A stretch of 5,191 bases of DNA, from the NCBI GenBank assembly GCA_017435025.1, contig JAFSFU010000195.1, forward strand, positions 1 to 5,191, in the 5' to 3' direction. The notes under the pieces were generated by a model that was not told where the DNA came from, ran no database searches, and saw only the letters and a list, made by a program, of their open reading frames with translations. Below, piece after piece: positions 1-5,191 of the stretch (its first letter is position 1; every line of letters starts with the position of its first letter). A program made the position numbers and the translations under genes. Source of the DNA: Lachnospiraceae bacterium (GTDB lineage Bacteria; Bacillota_A; Clostridia; Lachnospirales; Lachnospiraceae).

Positions 1-48
1 GAAACGAAGGTAGTCAGCCGTGTTTACAGAATATGGGATTTATATATA

Positions 49-77
49 GATAGCTTTTATTTACTCAATAAAATATC
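49..77 (-). other. A/T-rich hairpin downstream of trkH; no gene in 1-85
   Basis: On the minus strand, nine bases after the trkH stop, TTTTATT (67-73) pairs with AATAAAA (55-61) around a five-base loop. GATA/TATC (74-77 and 49-52) extend the stem past a two-base bulge. The stem is nearly all A/T with no clean U-tract after it, so it is at best a weak terminator or a 3'-end structure. Nothing else is recognisable in bases 1-85. Confidence 0.3.
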
Positions 78-85
78 AATTCCCC

Positions 86-1528
86 TTAGAACTTTCTCCA
101 TGTATTTCTGGAGAACAGAATCAGCATCGGATATAATTCCAGACGACCTGCCAGCATATCAAAGATCAAAACGATTTTTGAGAAGTTTGAGTAGATGCTG
201 AAGTTCTGGGTTGGGCCTACCAATTCGAGACCAGGACCGATGTTGTTCATAGTTGCGGCTACTGCTGTAAAGTTGGTAGTCAGATCAAAATTATCGATAC
301 CGATCATTAGAAGAGAAACGGTAAAGATAAAGAAGTAGGTTGCCAAGAAGACAGATACAGATCGGATAATCTCTTTATCTACCGGGCGTCCTTCGAAATA
401 AATACGTTTTACTGCATTTGGACGCAGATTCAAGTGAATCTCATTGATCACTGTACGGAATAAGAGGATGATTCGGGATACTTTCATACCGCCGCCGGTA
501 CTTCCTGCACATGCACCGCAGAACATCAATGCAACCAGAATGGTTTTTGGAACTGTAGGCCACAAGTTAAAGTCTGCAGTTGCAAATCCGGTAGTTGTAA
601 TAATAGAACCGACCTGGAATGCAGCATGATGGAAGGACTGGAAAATGTTCGGATAATAATCACGGATGAAGAAGGTAATGATCAGAGTCGCAGCAGCGAT
701 CACACCAAGGTACCATTTTGCTTCCTCACATTGGAATGCTTCCTTTGGTCTCTTCATGTAGAAGAGGAAGTATACATTAAAGTTGATTCCAAACAGAATC
801 ATAAATACAGTGACAACCGCCTGTAAATAGGTGGAATAGCTGGTAAAACTATCATTTTTAATACCGAAACCGCCGGTACCTGCTGTGCCGAAGACGGTAC
901 AGAAGGAATCAAAGAGCGGCATACCTCCCAACAGCAGCAACACCAGCTGCATGAGAGAGAGTGCCAGATACAAACCGTATAACAGTTTTGCAGTGGATTG
1001 AACCTTTGGAACTAATTTTCCGACAGAAGGGCCCGGGCTTTCTGCCTTCATCAGGCTCATATGGTAGCCGCTGCCGGTCATTGGGAGCAAGGTGAGCAGG
1101 AAAACAAGAACACCCATACCGCCGACCCAGTGAGTAAAGCAGCGCCAGAACATGATGCAGTGGCACATGTCGGCCGGGGAAGCCAGAATGCTGGCACCTG
1201 TCGTGGTAAATCCGGAAACGGTTTCAAACAGTGCGTCTACCGGATTTGAAATCTCGCCGCTCAGGATAAACGGGAGAGAACCCATAATAGACATAATGAT
1301 CCAGCAGAGCGCAACGATTACACCTCCTTCACGGGCGTAAAAGGCTTTATTTGTCGGTTTTTTTCTAATTAGAGGCAGTCCGATCAGCAAACATAAGACT
1401 GCCGATATGATCAGGGCATAGACGGCAGATTCACGGTAAAGAAATCCCACAAGAATGGAAGGGACCATCAAAGCCGCTTCCACACTGAGAATCCAACCAA
1501 TGATATAAGCAATCATGGAATAATTCAT
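86..1528 (-). CDS. trkH: Trk-type potassium uptake protein, membrane subunit TrkH
   Basis: This is the K+-translocating membrane subunit of a Trk/Ktr system; it conducts K+ across the cytoplasmic membrane under control of the TrkA subunit encoded just upstream. The 480-residue product is full length for the family and strongly hydrophobic throughout. The four pore-loop selectivity filters expected of the SKT superfamily are all visible, each with its glycine: TTTGAS (108-113), GTAGTGGFG (214-222), TTTGFA (311-316) and NNIGPG (428-433). The intramembrane gating loop of the family is seen as AGSTGGGMK (341-349). The C-terminus (AGRLELYPMLILF) is also typical. The ATG start is supported by AAAGGAG at 1536-1542, seven bases upstream. 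The gene follows trkA by 12 bases, so the two are probably cotranscribed. No broken motif or frameshift is seen. The TrkH versus KtrB choice rests on the partner having two RCK units; ion selectivity cannot be read from the sequence. Confidence 0.95.
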   Translation of the reverse strand: MNYSMIAYIIGWILSVEAALMVPSILVGFLYRESAVYALIISAVLCLLIGLPLIRKKPTNKAFYAREGGVIVALCWIIMSIMGSLPFILSGEISNPVDALFETVSGFTTTGASILASPADMCHCIMFWRCFTHWVGGMGVLVFLLTLLPMTGSGYHMSLMKAESPGPSVGKLVPKVQSTAKLLYGLYLALSLMQLVLLLLGGMPLFDSFCTVFGTAGTGGFGIKNDSFTSYSTYLQAVVTVFMILFGINFNVYFLFYMKRPKEAFQCEEAKWYLGVIAAATLIITFFIRDYYPNIFQSFHHAAFQVGSIITTTGFATADFNLWPTVPKTILVALMFCGACAGSTGGGMKVSRIILLFRTVINEIHLNLRPNAVKRIYFEGRPVDKEIIRSVSVFLATYFFIFTVSLLMIGIDNFDLTTNFTAVAATMNNIGPGLELVGPTQNFSIYSNFSKIVLIFDMLAGRLELYPMLILFSRNTWRKF

Positions 1529-1535
1529 GGAAGCA

Positions 1536-1542
1536 CTCCTTT
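1536..1542 (-). promoter_or_regulatory. trkH ribosome binding site overlapping the trkA stop
   Basis: Read on the minus strand the site is AAAGGAG, seven bases before the trkH ATG. It overlaps the TAA stop of trkA (1541-1543), so ribosomes finishing trkA end on the trkH initiation region. This supports translational coupling and a balanced supply of the two subunits; the coupling itself is inferred. Confidence 0.8.
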
Positions 1543-2899
1543 AATCTTTTAAAATATCGCGGATATCATCCAGTCCACGGTTTGTTGTAACAACGATGAC
1601 AGTATCACCTACCTTAAGTGTAGATTGACCACGTGGAGTTAAAATCTTACCTTTTCTGTTGATGCAGCAGAGCAGAAGATTTTCCTTCAGATTCAGATCC
1701 ATAAGCGGTACATCGGTGACCTCAGAAGGTTCTTTTACAGAAAATTCAAGAGCCTCGGCACGACCGTCCAGCAGCTGATACAGAGTTTCCACGTTACTTC
1801 CGATGGAGTTCTGGCGAGCGCGAACATATTTCAAAATATAGTCGGCAGTTAAGGATTTCGGATAAATTACACTGTCGATATCCAGGCTCTCAACAACGTC
1901 ATTGAAAGCAATTTTATTTACTTTCGCAATCAGTTTTGCACTGGAGTGTTTCTTTGCAAACAGGGAGAGGAAGATATTTTCCTCGTCAATACCGGTAAGG
2001 GAGATGACAGAATCGGCGTAATTCAGACCTTCTTGGAGCAGAAGTTCTTCGTCGCTGCCGTCGCCATTGATAATATCAGCGCCAGGAAGCTGTTCAGTCA
2101 GGTATTCGCAGCGAACCGGATCATGTTCAATAATACGGACACGGAAACCGATTTTTAATAAGTCTTTTGCCAAATAGTGGGCAATTGTGCCACCGCCGAT
2201 GATCAGGGAGTTCTTTACCTTCTTGGAACGGACTCCAATCTTTTCAAAAAACTGGGCAGTACTTTCCAGGGAACCAACAATGGAAAGCGTATCACTATCC
2301 TGAAGGATAAAACTACCGTTTGGAATAATAACCTGGTTATCACGTTCTACAGCGCAGATCAGCACCTCTGTTTTCAGTTTTGCCATAATATCCATAATGG
2401 ACTTGCCGCCAAAACCAATCTCCGGTTTCAAACGAAAACGGAGAAGTTCAACTCGACCTTTGGCAAAGGTGTCGATTTTGATCGCCGACGGGAATTTTAA
2501 GAGCTTTAAAATTTCTCGTGCCGCTGTAAGTTCTGGGTTGATGATCATGGAAATACCAAGCTGTTCACGAATAAAGCCAATCTCACGGCTGTAGATTGGG
2601 TTTCGTACACGTGCAATCGTCGCACACTGACGATTTTTTTTCGCCACCAGACAGCAGAGTAGATTCAGCTCGTCCGATGCGGTTACTGCGATGAACAGAT
2701 CGGCTTTCTCAATACCGGCTTCAATCTGTACATTGAAAGACGCACCGTTTCCGACGATTCCCATGAGGTCAAAACGACCGGACACTTCTTCAATTCTTTT
2801 GGCATTTGTATCGACCATGGTAAGGTCATGACCTTCTGCGCTCAGTCGTTCAGCCAGACTGACACCGACTTTACCGCAGCCAACAATAATAATATTCAT
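1541..2899 (-). CDS. trkA: Trk system potassium transporter regulatory subunit TrkA (two RCK units)
   Basis: This is the cytoplasmic gating subunit that binds nucleotides (NAD(H)/ATP/ADP in characterised relatives) and controls the TrkH pore. The 452-residue length is normal for the two-unit form. It holds two tandem RCK units. The first RCK_N Rossmann fold starts at residue 1 with VGCGKVG (6-12) and has the acidic residue ending strand 2 at D30, followed by RCK_C at about 138-221. The second RCK_N starts near 229 with IGGGTIA (234-240) and acidic E258/D260, followed by RCK_C at about 369-450. Both glycine-rich loops look intact, although the second reads GGGTIA and is less canonical. The ATG start is supported by AGAAGGA at 2909-2915, nine bases upstream. 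It is the first gene of the trkA-trkH operon. RCK_C domains of some Firmicutes K+ transporters bind c-di-AMP; whether this one does cannot be seen. Confidence 0.95.
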   Translation of the reverse strand: MNIIIVGCGKVGVSLAERLSAEGHDLTMVDTNAKRIEEVSGRFDLMGIVGNGASFNVQIEAGIEKADLFIAVTASDELNLLCCLVAKKNRQCATIARVRNPIYSREIGFIREQLGISMIINPELTAAREILKLLKFPSAIKIDTFAKGRVELLRFRLKPEIGFGGKSIMDIMAKLKTEVLICAVERDNQVIIPNGSFILQDSDTLSIVGSLESTAQFFEKIGVRSKKVKNSLIIGGGTIAHYLAKDLLKIGFRVRIIEHDPVRCEYLTEQLPGADIINGDGSDEELLLQEGLNYADSVISLTGIDEENIFLSLFAKKHSSAKLIAKVNKIAFNDVVESLDIDSVIYPKSLTADYILKYVRARQNSIGSNVETLYQLLDGRAEALEFSVKEPSEVTDVPLMDLNLKENLLLCCINRKGKILTPRGQSTLKVGDTVIVVTTNRGLDDIRDILKD

Positions 2900-2908
2900 A
2901 ATTCAAAA

Positions 2909-2915
2909 TCCTTCT
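2909..2915 (-). promoter_or_regulatory. trkA ribosome binding site
   Basis: AGAAGGA on the minus strand, nine bases before the trkA ATG. It supports the chosen start; no competing in-frame start with a comparable site lies upstream. Confidence 0.7.
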
Positions 2916-2941
2916 GAAAATAATTCTATAGATTCATTTCG

Positions 2942-2957
2942 TTGATCCGAAAATCAA
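2942..2957 (-). other. Small stem-loop at the 5' end of the trkA leader
   Basis: On the minus strand TTGATT and GATCAA flank a TTCG loop, giving five Watson-Crick pairs plus one T-G pair. It lies 5 to 20 bases downstream of the predicted -10 box, so it straddles the expected transcription start. It could be a stabilising 5' hairpin, an operator palindrome, or chance. Confidence 0.35.
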
Positions 2958-2961
2958 GGTA

Positions 2962-2990
2962 ATTATACTACTTTTAAAGAAAAAGCACAA
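2962..2990 (-). promoter_or_regulatory. Predicted sigma-A promoter of the trkA-trkH operon
   Basis: On the minus strand a perfect -10 box TATAAT (2962-2967) is preceded by 17 bases and a weak -35 TTGTGC (2985-2990; only TTG matches the consensus). The expected start is near 2955, giving a leader of about 55 bases. That leader is too short for a ydaO-type c-di-AMP riboswitch, which controls K+ transporters in some Firmicutes. The promoter sits just beyond the terminator of the methyltransferase gene, so the operon appears to have its own transcription unit. Confidence 0.7.
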
Positions 2991-3031
2991 TATCTGCCTA
3001 TAATTTGTAAGGATTGCAAATAAATTTAGCG

Positions 3032-3078
3032 AAAATAAAACACCCGATCCATTCGCATAGTTCGAATAGAACGGGTGT
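3032..3078 (-). terminator. Intrinsic terminator of the methyltransferase gene
   Basis: On the minus strand, seven bases after the TAG stop, an ACACCCG arm (3072-3078) pairs with CGGGTGT (3040-3046). The inner arms ATTCG (3063-3067) and CGAAT (3051-3055) also pair, with two mismatches between the outer and inner stems and a seven-base loop. The stem is followed by TTTTATTTT (3032-3040, overlapping the last stem base). There is no U-run in the plus direction, so it should act only on minus-strand transcription. Confidence 0.85.
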
Positions 3079-3085
3079 GAGAAAA

Positions 3086-3952
3086 CTATTTATCAGATTC
3101 CCATCGTCCGGATGCACCGCACGGAAGAACCAGGCCGGTGTGTGTGACCGGGAGTCCGATTTCATCGGATTTTACAGTGCCACCAAATTTCGGCTGTACT
3201 ACGGTACCGAGCATATAAGTCAGTACAGACGGTGCCAAACCGGTGGTATAGGAATTGATCAGGAAAAACAGCGGATTCTCGGAAAGGAGCTGTTCACAGA
3301 GCTTTACCAATGGGTAAATTGCATCTTCAATCTTCCAGATCTCGCCCTTCGGTCCACGGCCGTAGGACGGAGGATCCATGATAATTGCATCATAGTGGTT
3401 TCCGCGACGAATTTCACGCTCTACAAATTTTACGCAGTCGTCGACAATCCAGCGAATCGGTGCATCTTCCAGACCGCTGGATTTAGCGTTTTCTTTTGCC
3501 CATGCAACCATACCTTTGGAGGCATCTACATGAGTTACAGAGGCGCCGGCTTTTGCAGCTGCCAGAGTTGCACCACCGGTGTAAGCAAACAGGTTCAGAA
3601 CCTTGATCGGTCTTCCGGCGTTGCGGATCTTATCACCAAACCAGTCCCAGTTTGCAGCCTGTTCCGGGAAAAGACCGGTATGCTTAAAGCTAAACGGTTT
3701 TAACTGGAAAGTCAGTCCTTTGTAATTGATGCTCCACTGTTCCGGCAGATTGAAGAATTCCCATTCTCCTCCACCCTTGGTGCTTCTGTGGTAGTGGCCG
3801 TTTAATTTTTTCCACTGAGGTACTTTTTTATCGGTGTCCCAGATAACCTGAGGGTCCGGGCGGAGGAGAATATACTTACCCCAGCGTTCCAGTTTTTCAC
3901 CTTTTGAACAGTCAATGACTTCATAGTCTTTCCAACCGTCTGCAATCCACAT
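3086..3952 (-). CDS. Class I SAM-dependent methyltransferase, RlmI-like (DPPSY motif)
   Basis: This is a cytoplasmic S-adenosylmethionine-dependent methyltransferase, probably acting on RNA; the substrate cannot be told. Numbered from the ATG at 3952 (288 aa), the SAM-binding motif I is VLNLFAYTGG (118-127), the acidic residue after strand 2 is D143 (HVDAS), and the catalytic motif IV is DPPSYGRG (193-200). These with HTGLFPEQ (91-98) place it near the Methyltrans_SAM group that includes the 23S rRNA enzyme RlmI. Unlike RlmI (about 396 aa) it is short, and its roughly 85-residue N-terminus (KLERWGKYILLRPDPQVIW) does not look like a PUA domain. The C-terminus carries LPCGASGRW. The frame is open to a GTG at 3967 and has an ATG at 3964, but neither has a good ribosome binding site. 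I chose 3952 because relatives, from memory, begin at MWIADGWKDYEVID. The gene is monocistronic, between its own promoter and terminator. Confidence 0.88.
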   Translation of the reverse strand: MWIADGWKDYEVIDCSKGEKLERWGKYILLRPDPQVIWDTDKKVPQWKKLNGHYHRSTKGGGEWEFFNLPEQWSINYKGLTFQLKPFSFKHTGLFPEQAANWDWFGDKIRNAGRPIKVLNLFAYTGGATLAAAKAGASVTHVDASKGMVAWAKENAKSSGLEDAPIRWIVDDCVKFVEREIRRGNHYDAIIMDPPSYGRGPKGEIWKIEDAIYPLVKLCEQLLSENPLFFLINSYTTGLAPSVLTYMLGTVVQPKFGGTVKSDEIGLPVTHTGLVLPCGASGRWESDK

Positions 3953-3991
3953 ATCTATTACCATCACTTTCTAAATCATAATCATGTTCAC

Positions 3992-4020
3992 ATTATAAGT
4001 GATATATGAGAGCATGTCAA
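3992..4020 (-). promoter_or_regulatory. Consensus sigma-A promoter of the methyltransferase gene
   Basis: On the minus strand TTGACA (4015-4020), 17 bases, and TATAAT (3992-3997) match the housekeeping consensus at all 12 positions and at the ideal spacing. Transcription should start near 3985-3987, giving a leader of about 20-35 bases depending on which start codon is used. A short inverted repeat, TCAC/GTGA (3988-3991 and 3999-4002), brackets the -10 box and could be an operator, but four-base arms may be chance. Confidence 0.85.
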
Positions 4021-4096
4021 ATAGGTAAACATGCAATCCCTCTCAATATTTTTCAGAAATAATACAAAATGTAAGAGAATTGAAAGGTTCTATATA

Positions 4097-4125
4097 TTGA
4101 ATAATTTGGAATATGCTGTTAAAAT
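4097..4125 (+). promoter_or_regulatory. Predicted extended -10 promoter of the repeat-protein gene
   Basis: TTGAAT (4097-4102), a 17-base spacer, and TAAAAT (4120-4125) preceded by TG at 4117-4118 make an extended -10 promoter, with five of six matches in both boxes. Transcription would start near 4132, leaving a leader of about 62 bases. A second TGATAAAAT (4148-4156) downstream lacks a -35 partner at the right distance. The AT-rich stretch 4021-4096 before the promoter holds no gene. Confidence 0.6.
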
Positions 4126-4136
4126 GTACACAGGAT

Positions 4137-4172
4137 ATAGGATTCCATGATAAAATGGCATAGGATTTCGTG
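4137..4172 (+). repeat. Imperfect direct repeat in the leader of the repeat-protein gene
   Basis: ATAGGATTCCATG (4137-4149) and ATAGGATTTCGTG (4160-4172) agree at 11 of 13 positions and start 23 bases apart. Each is preceded at a varying distance by TAAAATG (4120-4126 and 4151-4157), as though a promoter-plus-site module had been duplicated. The copies lie downstream of the predicted -10 box, where a bound repressor would block transcription. Whether a protein binds here is unknown. Confidence 0.45.
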
Positions 4173-4180
4173 CCTAAAAC

Positions 4181-4186
4181 AAGGAG
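4181..4186 (+). promoter_or_regulatory. Ribosome binding site of the repeat-protein gene
   Basis: AAGGAG lies eight bases before the ATG at 4195. It is a strong site at ideal spacing and fixes the start of the gene. Confidence 0.85.
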
Positions 4187-4194
4187 ATGGATTT

Positions 4195-4272
4195 ATGAAA
4201 AGAAAAGGTTTGACAATTCTTGCAGCAGCGGCTGTGCTGAGCATGGGTGTTATGACGATCAGTGCTTATGCG
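4195..4272 (+). other. Sec signal peptide of the repeat protein
   Basis: Residues 1-26 show a basic start (K2 R3 K4), a hydrophobic core from about residue 6 to 22, and an A-x-A site (AYA, 24-26) before AEGW. No lipobox cysteine is present, so signal peptidase I processing and release or non-covalent wall attachment are expected. Confidence 0.85.
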
Positions 4273-5191
4273 GCAGAGGGCTGGGCAATGCAGAATAATT
4301 CCTGGGTGTACCTGGATAGAAATGGCAACAAAGTGAAAGATGAATGGAAGAAGGGTGCAGACAATCTTTGGCGTTATCTGAATAGTAAGGGTGAAATGGC
4401 GATCAGTACCTGGGCAGACGATGAGTATTATGTAGATTCCAATGGTATTATGGTCACAAATAAGTGGGTGAAAACGACCCCGAAGTGGGACAATACAGAA
4501 GAAGCTGTATGGTATTATTTTGGCAGCACCGGCAAGATGGCAGAAGATGGCTGGAAGAAAATCGATGGAAAGAGCTATCTGTTTGACAGTGATGGTGTTA
4601 TGCAGACCGGATGGTCCGAAGATGGTCTCTATTATTTGGGCGATGACGGTGCAATGAAGACCGGTTGGAGATATTTGGAACCGGAAGAGGGCGATGAGGA
4701 AAATAATTATCGCGAAGAAAGCGATGATGGAAAGTACTGGTACTACTTCTCCAGCAATGGTAAGAAATACTGTACAGAAACCGGTGATAGTGATGGAGAC
4801 TATCGTATCAGCAGAATTAACGGAGATTACTATTGCTTTGATGAGACCGGAAAGATGCAGACCGGTTGGGTGTATCTTTTAGGTGATCCGGAACATGCTC
4901 CTGGTGATTCTATTGAGAATTGGAGATATTTTGCAGAGCCGGAAATTACCAATCTGACAACAGGTGCATCTGTAAAGGGTTGGCTGTCCCTTATTCCACC
5001 GGAAGAGCTTTCTGATAATATGGATGATCCGGTAGTATGGTATTATTTTGAAAAAGATGGTACTCCGAAGATGGGACCGGAATATGGTGATGCTTCCACA
5101 GATGATTTTGTAAGAATCAGCGGAAAGAGTTATCTATTTGATAAAAAAGGCAACCCGGTAAGCGGACTTCATAAAGTCTATATCGGTGATA
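4195..5191 (+). CDS. Secreted cell-wall-binding repeat protein (partial, runs off the right edge)
   Basis: The open frame gives 332 residues with no stop before the window ends. It starts with a Sec signal peptide (KRK, hydrophobic run, SAYA-AE; likely cut after A26). Everything after residue 29 is aromatic repeats of the choline/cell-wall-binding type (CW_binding_1-like): a WxYY or SYLF strand, then a DxDG or NGK turn, then M.TGW. About 11 units can be drawn. Short units of about 20 residues (e.g. 121-140, 141-158, 206-225) alternate with units stretched to 29-48 residues by acidic inserts (e.g. 91-120, 158-205, 225-263, 263-306). No enzymatic domain is visible in the part present; in this family a catalytic or other domain may follow the repeats or be absent. 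The expected role is attachment to cell-wall polymers on the outside of the cell. The ligand in Clostridia is not established, so choline binding is not claimed. The gene is divergent from the methyltransferase. Confidence 0.9.
   Translation, partial: MKRKGLTILAAAAVLSMGVMTISAYAAEGWAMQNNSWVYLDRNGNKVKDEWKKGADNLWRYLNSKGEMAISTWADDEYYVDSNGIMVTNKWVKTTPKWDNTEEAVWYYFGSTGKMAEDGWKKIDGKSYLFDSDGVMQTGWSEDGLYYLGDDGAMKTGWRYLEPEEGDEENNYREESDDGKYWYYFSSNGKKYCTETGDSDGDYRISRINGDYYCFDETGKMQTGWVYLLGDPEHAPGDSIENWRYFAEPEITNLTTGASVKGWLSLIPPEELSDNMDDPVVWYYFEKDGTPKMGPEYGDASTDDFVRISGKSYLFDKKGNPVSGLHKVYIGD
4282..5191 (+). repeat. Tandem cell-wall-binding repeat region, about 11 degenerate units
   Basis: Unit identity can be seen at DNA level. 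ATGCAGACCGG(A/T)TGG occurs at 4600-4614 and 4855-4869, with a variant at 4654-4668. The stretch coding GKSYLFD occurs at 4567-4587 and 5122-5142 with three base differences. TGGTATTATTTT is identical at 4510-4521 and 5038-5049. Units vary in length because of inserts, so this is an old, diverged array and not a recent expansion. Confidence 0.75.

Noticed and set aside
444..1340. Several 60-85 codon open frames inside trkH, on both strands
   Set aside because: All overlap the intact trkH frame, whose four pore filters prove the reading frame. None has a domain or its own initiation signals.
1946..2594. Plus-strand open frames of 65-107 codons inside trkA
   Set aside because: They are antisense shadows of a full-length TrkA with both RCK units intact.
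2900..3031. Possible ydaO/c-di-AMP or other riboswitch upstream of the potassium operon
   Set aside because: The promoter leaves a leader of only about 55 bases, and no expression-platform terminator lies between it and trkA. The strong hairpin nearby (3032-3078) is upstream of the promoter and belongs to the methyltransferase gene.
3014..3703. 229-codon plus-strand open frame opposite the methyltransferase
   Set aside because: It lies almost wholly antisense to a gene with clear SAM-binding and DPPSY motifs and runs through that gene's terminator. Its product is rich in C, R and S with no recognisable domain, and there is no good ribosome binding site at its start.
4148..4156. Second extended -10-like element TGATAAAAT as an independent promoter
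   Set aside because: No acceptable -35 box is found 16-18 bases upstream (ACACAG at the expected place), so it is treated as part of the duplicated module.
4694..4882. 62-codon frame inside the repeat-protein gene
   Set aside because: It is out of frame with the signal-peptide-bearing repeat protein, which continues through it without interruption.

Overview
The window looks like chromosome of a low-to-mid GC Gram-positive anaerobe, most likely a Lachnospiraceae-type Clostridia (genus not resolved). The reasons are strong AAGGAG-type ribosome binding sites, sigma-A style promoters, a Trk potassium operon of the Firmicutes type, and a secreted protein made of aromatic cell-wall-binding repeats, a family that is very abundant in gut Lachnospiraceae. 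The assignment is inferred from protein style and not from a marker gene.

Layout from left to right. Bases 1-85 lie downstream of trkH and hold no recognisable gene, only an A/T-only hairpin. Positions 86-2899 (minus strand) are a two-gene operon transcribed trkA then trkH: a two-RCK-domain regulatory subunit and the K+-translocating membrane subunit, 12 bases apart, with the trkH Shine-Dalgarno overlapping the trkA stop. A promoter (TTGTGC-17-TATAAT) precedes trkA. Positions 3032-3078 hold an intrinsic terminator for the next minus-strand gene, a class I SAM-dependent methyltransferase of the RlmI-like/DPPSY type (3086-3952, open frame to 3967). That gene is driven by a perfect consensus promoter (TTGACA-17-TATAAT) but has a poor ribosome binding site. 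From 4195 to the right edge, on the plus strand and divergent from the methyltransferase, is the first 332 codons of a secreted repeat protein with a signal peptide and about 11 aromatic repeats. It runs off the window.

Function. TrkA and TrkH together form a nucleotide-gated K+ uptake system at the cell membrane. The methyltransferase is a cytoplasmic enzyme, probably acting on RNA, in its own transcription unit. The repeat protein is exported and probably sits on the cell wall. Apart from the TrkA/TrkH pair I see no evidence that these genes form one pathway.

I did not find a convincing undescribed multi-gene system. The items most worth a second look are the duplicated ATAGGATT module in the leader of the repeat-protein gene, the alternation of short repeats with long acidic ones in that protein, and the strong promoter with ambiguous start of the methyltransferase.
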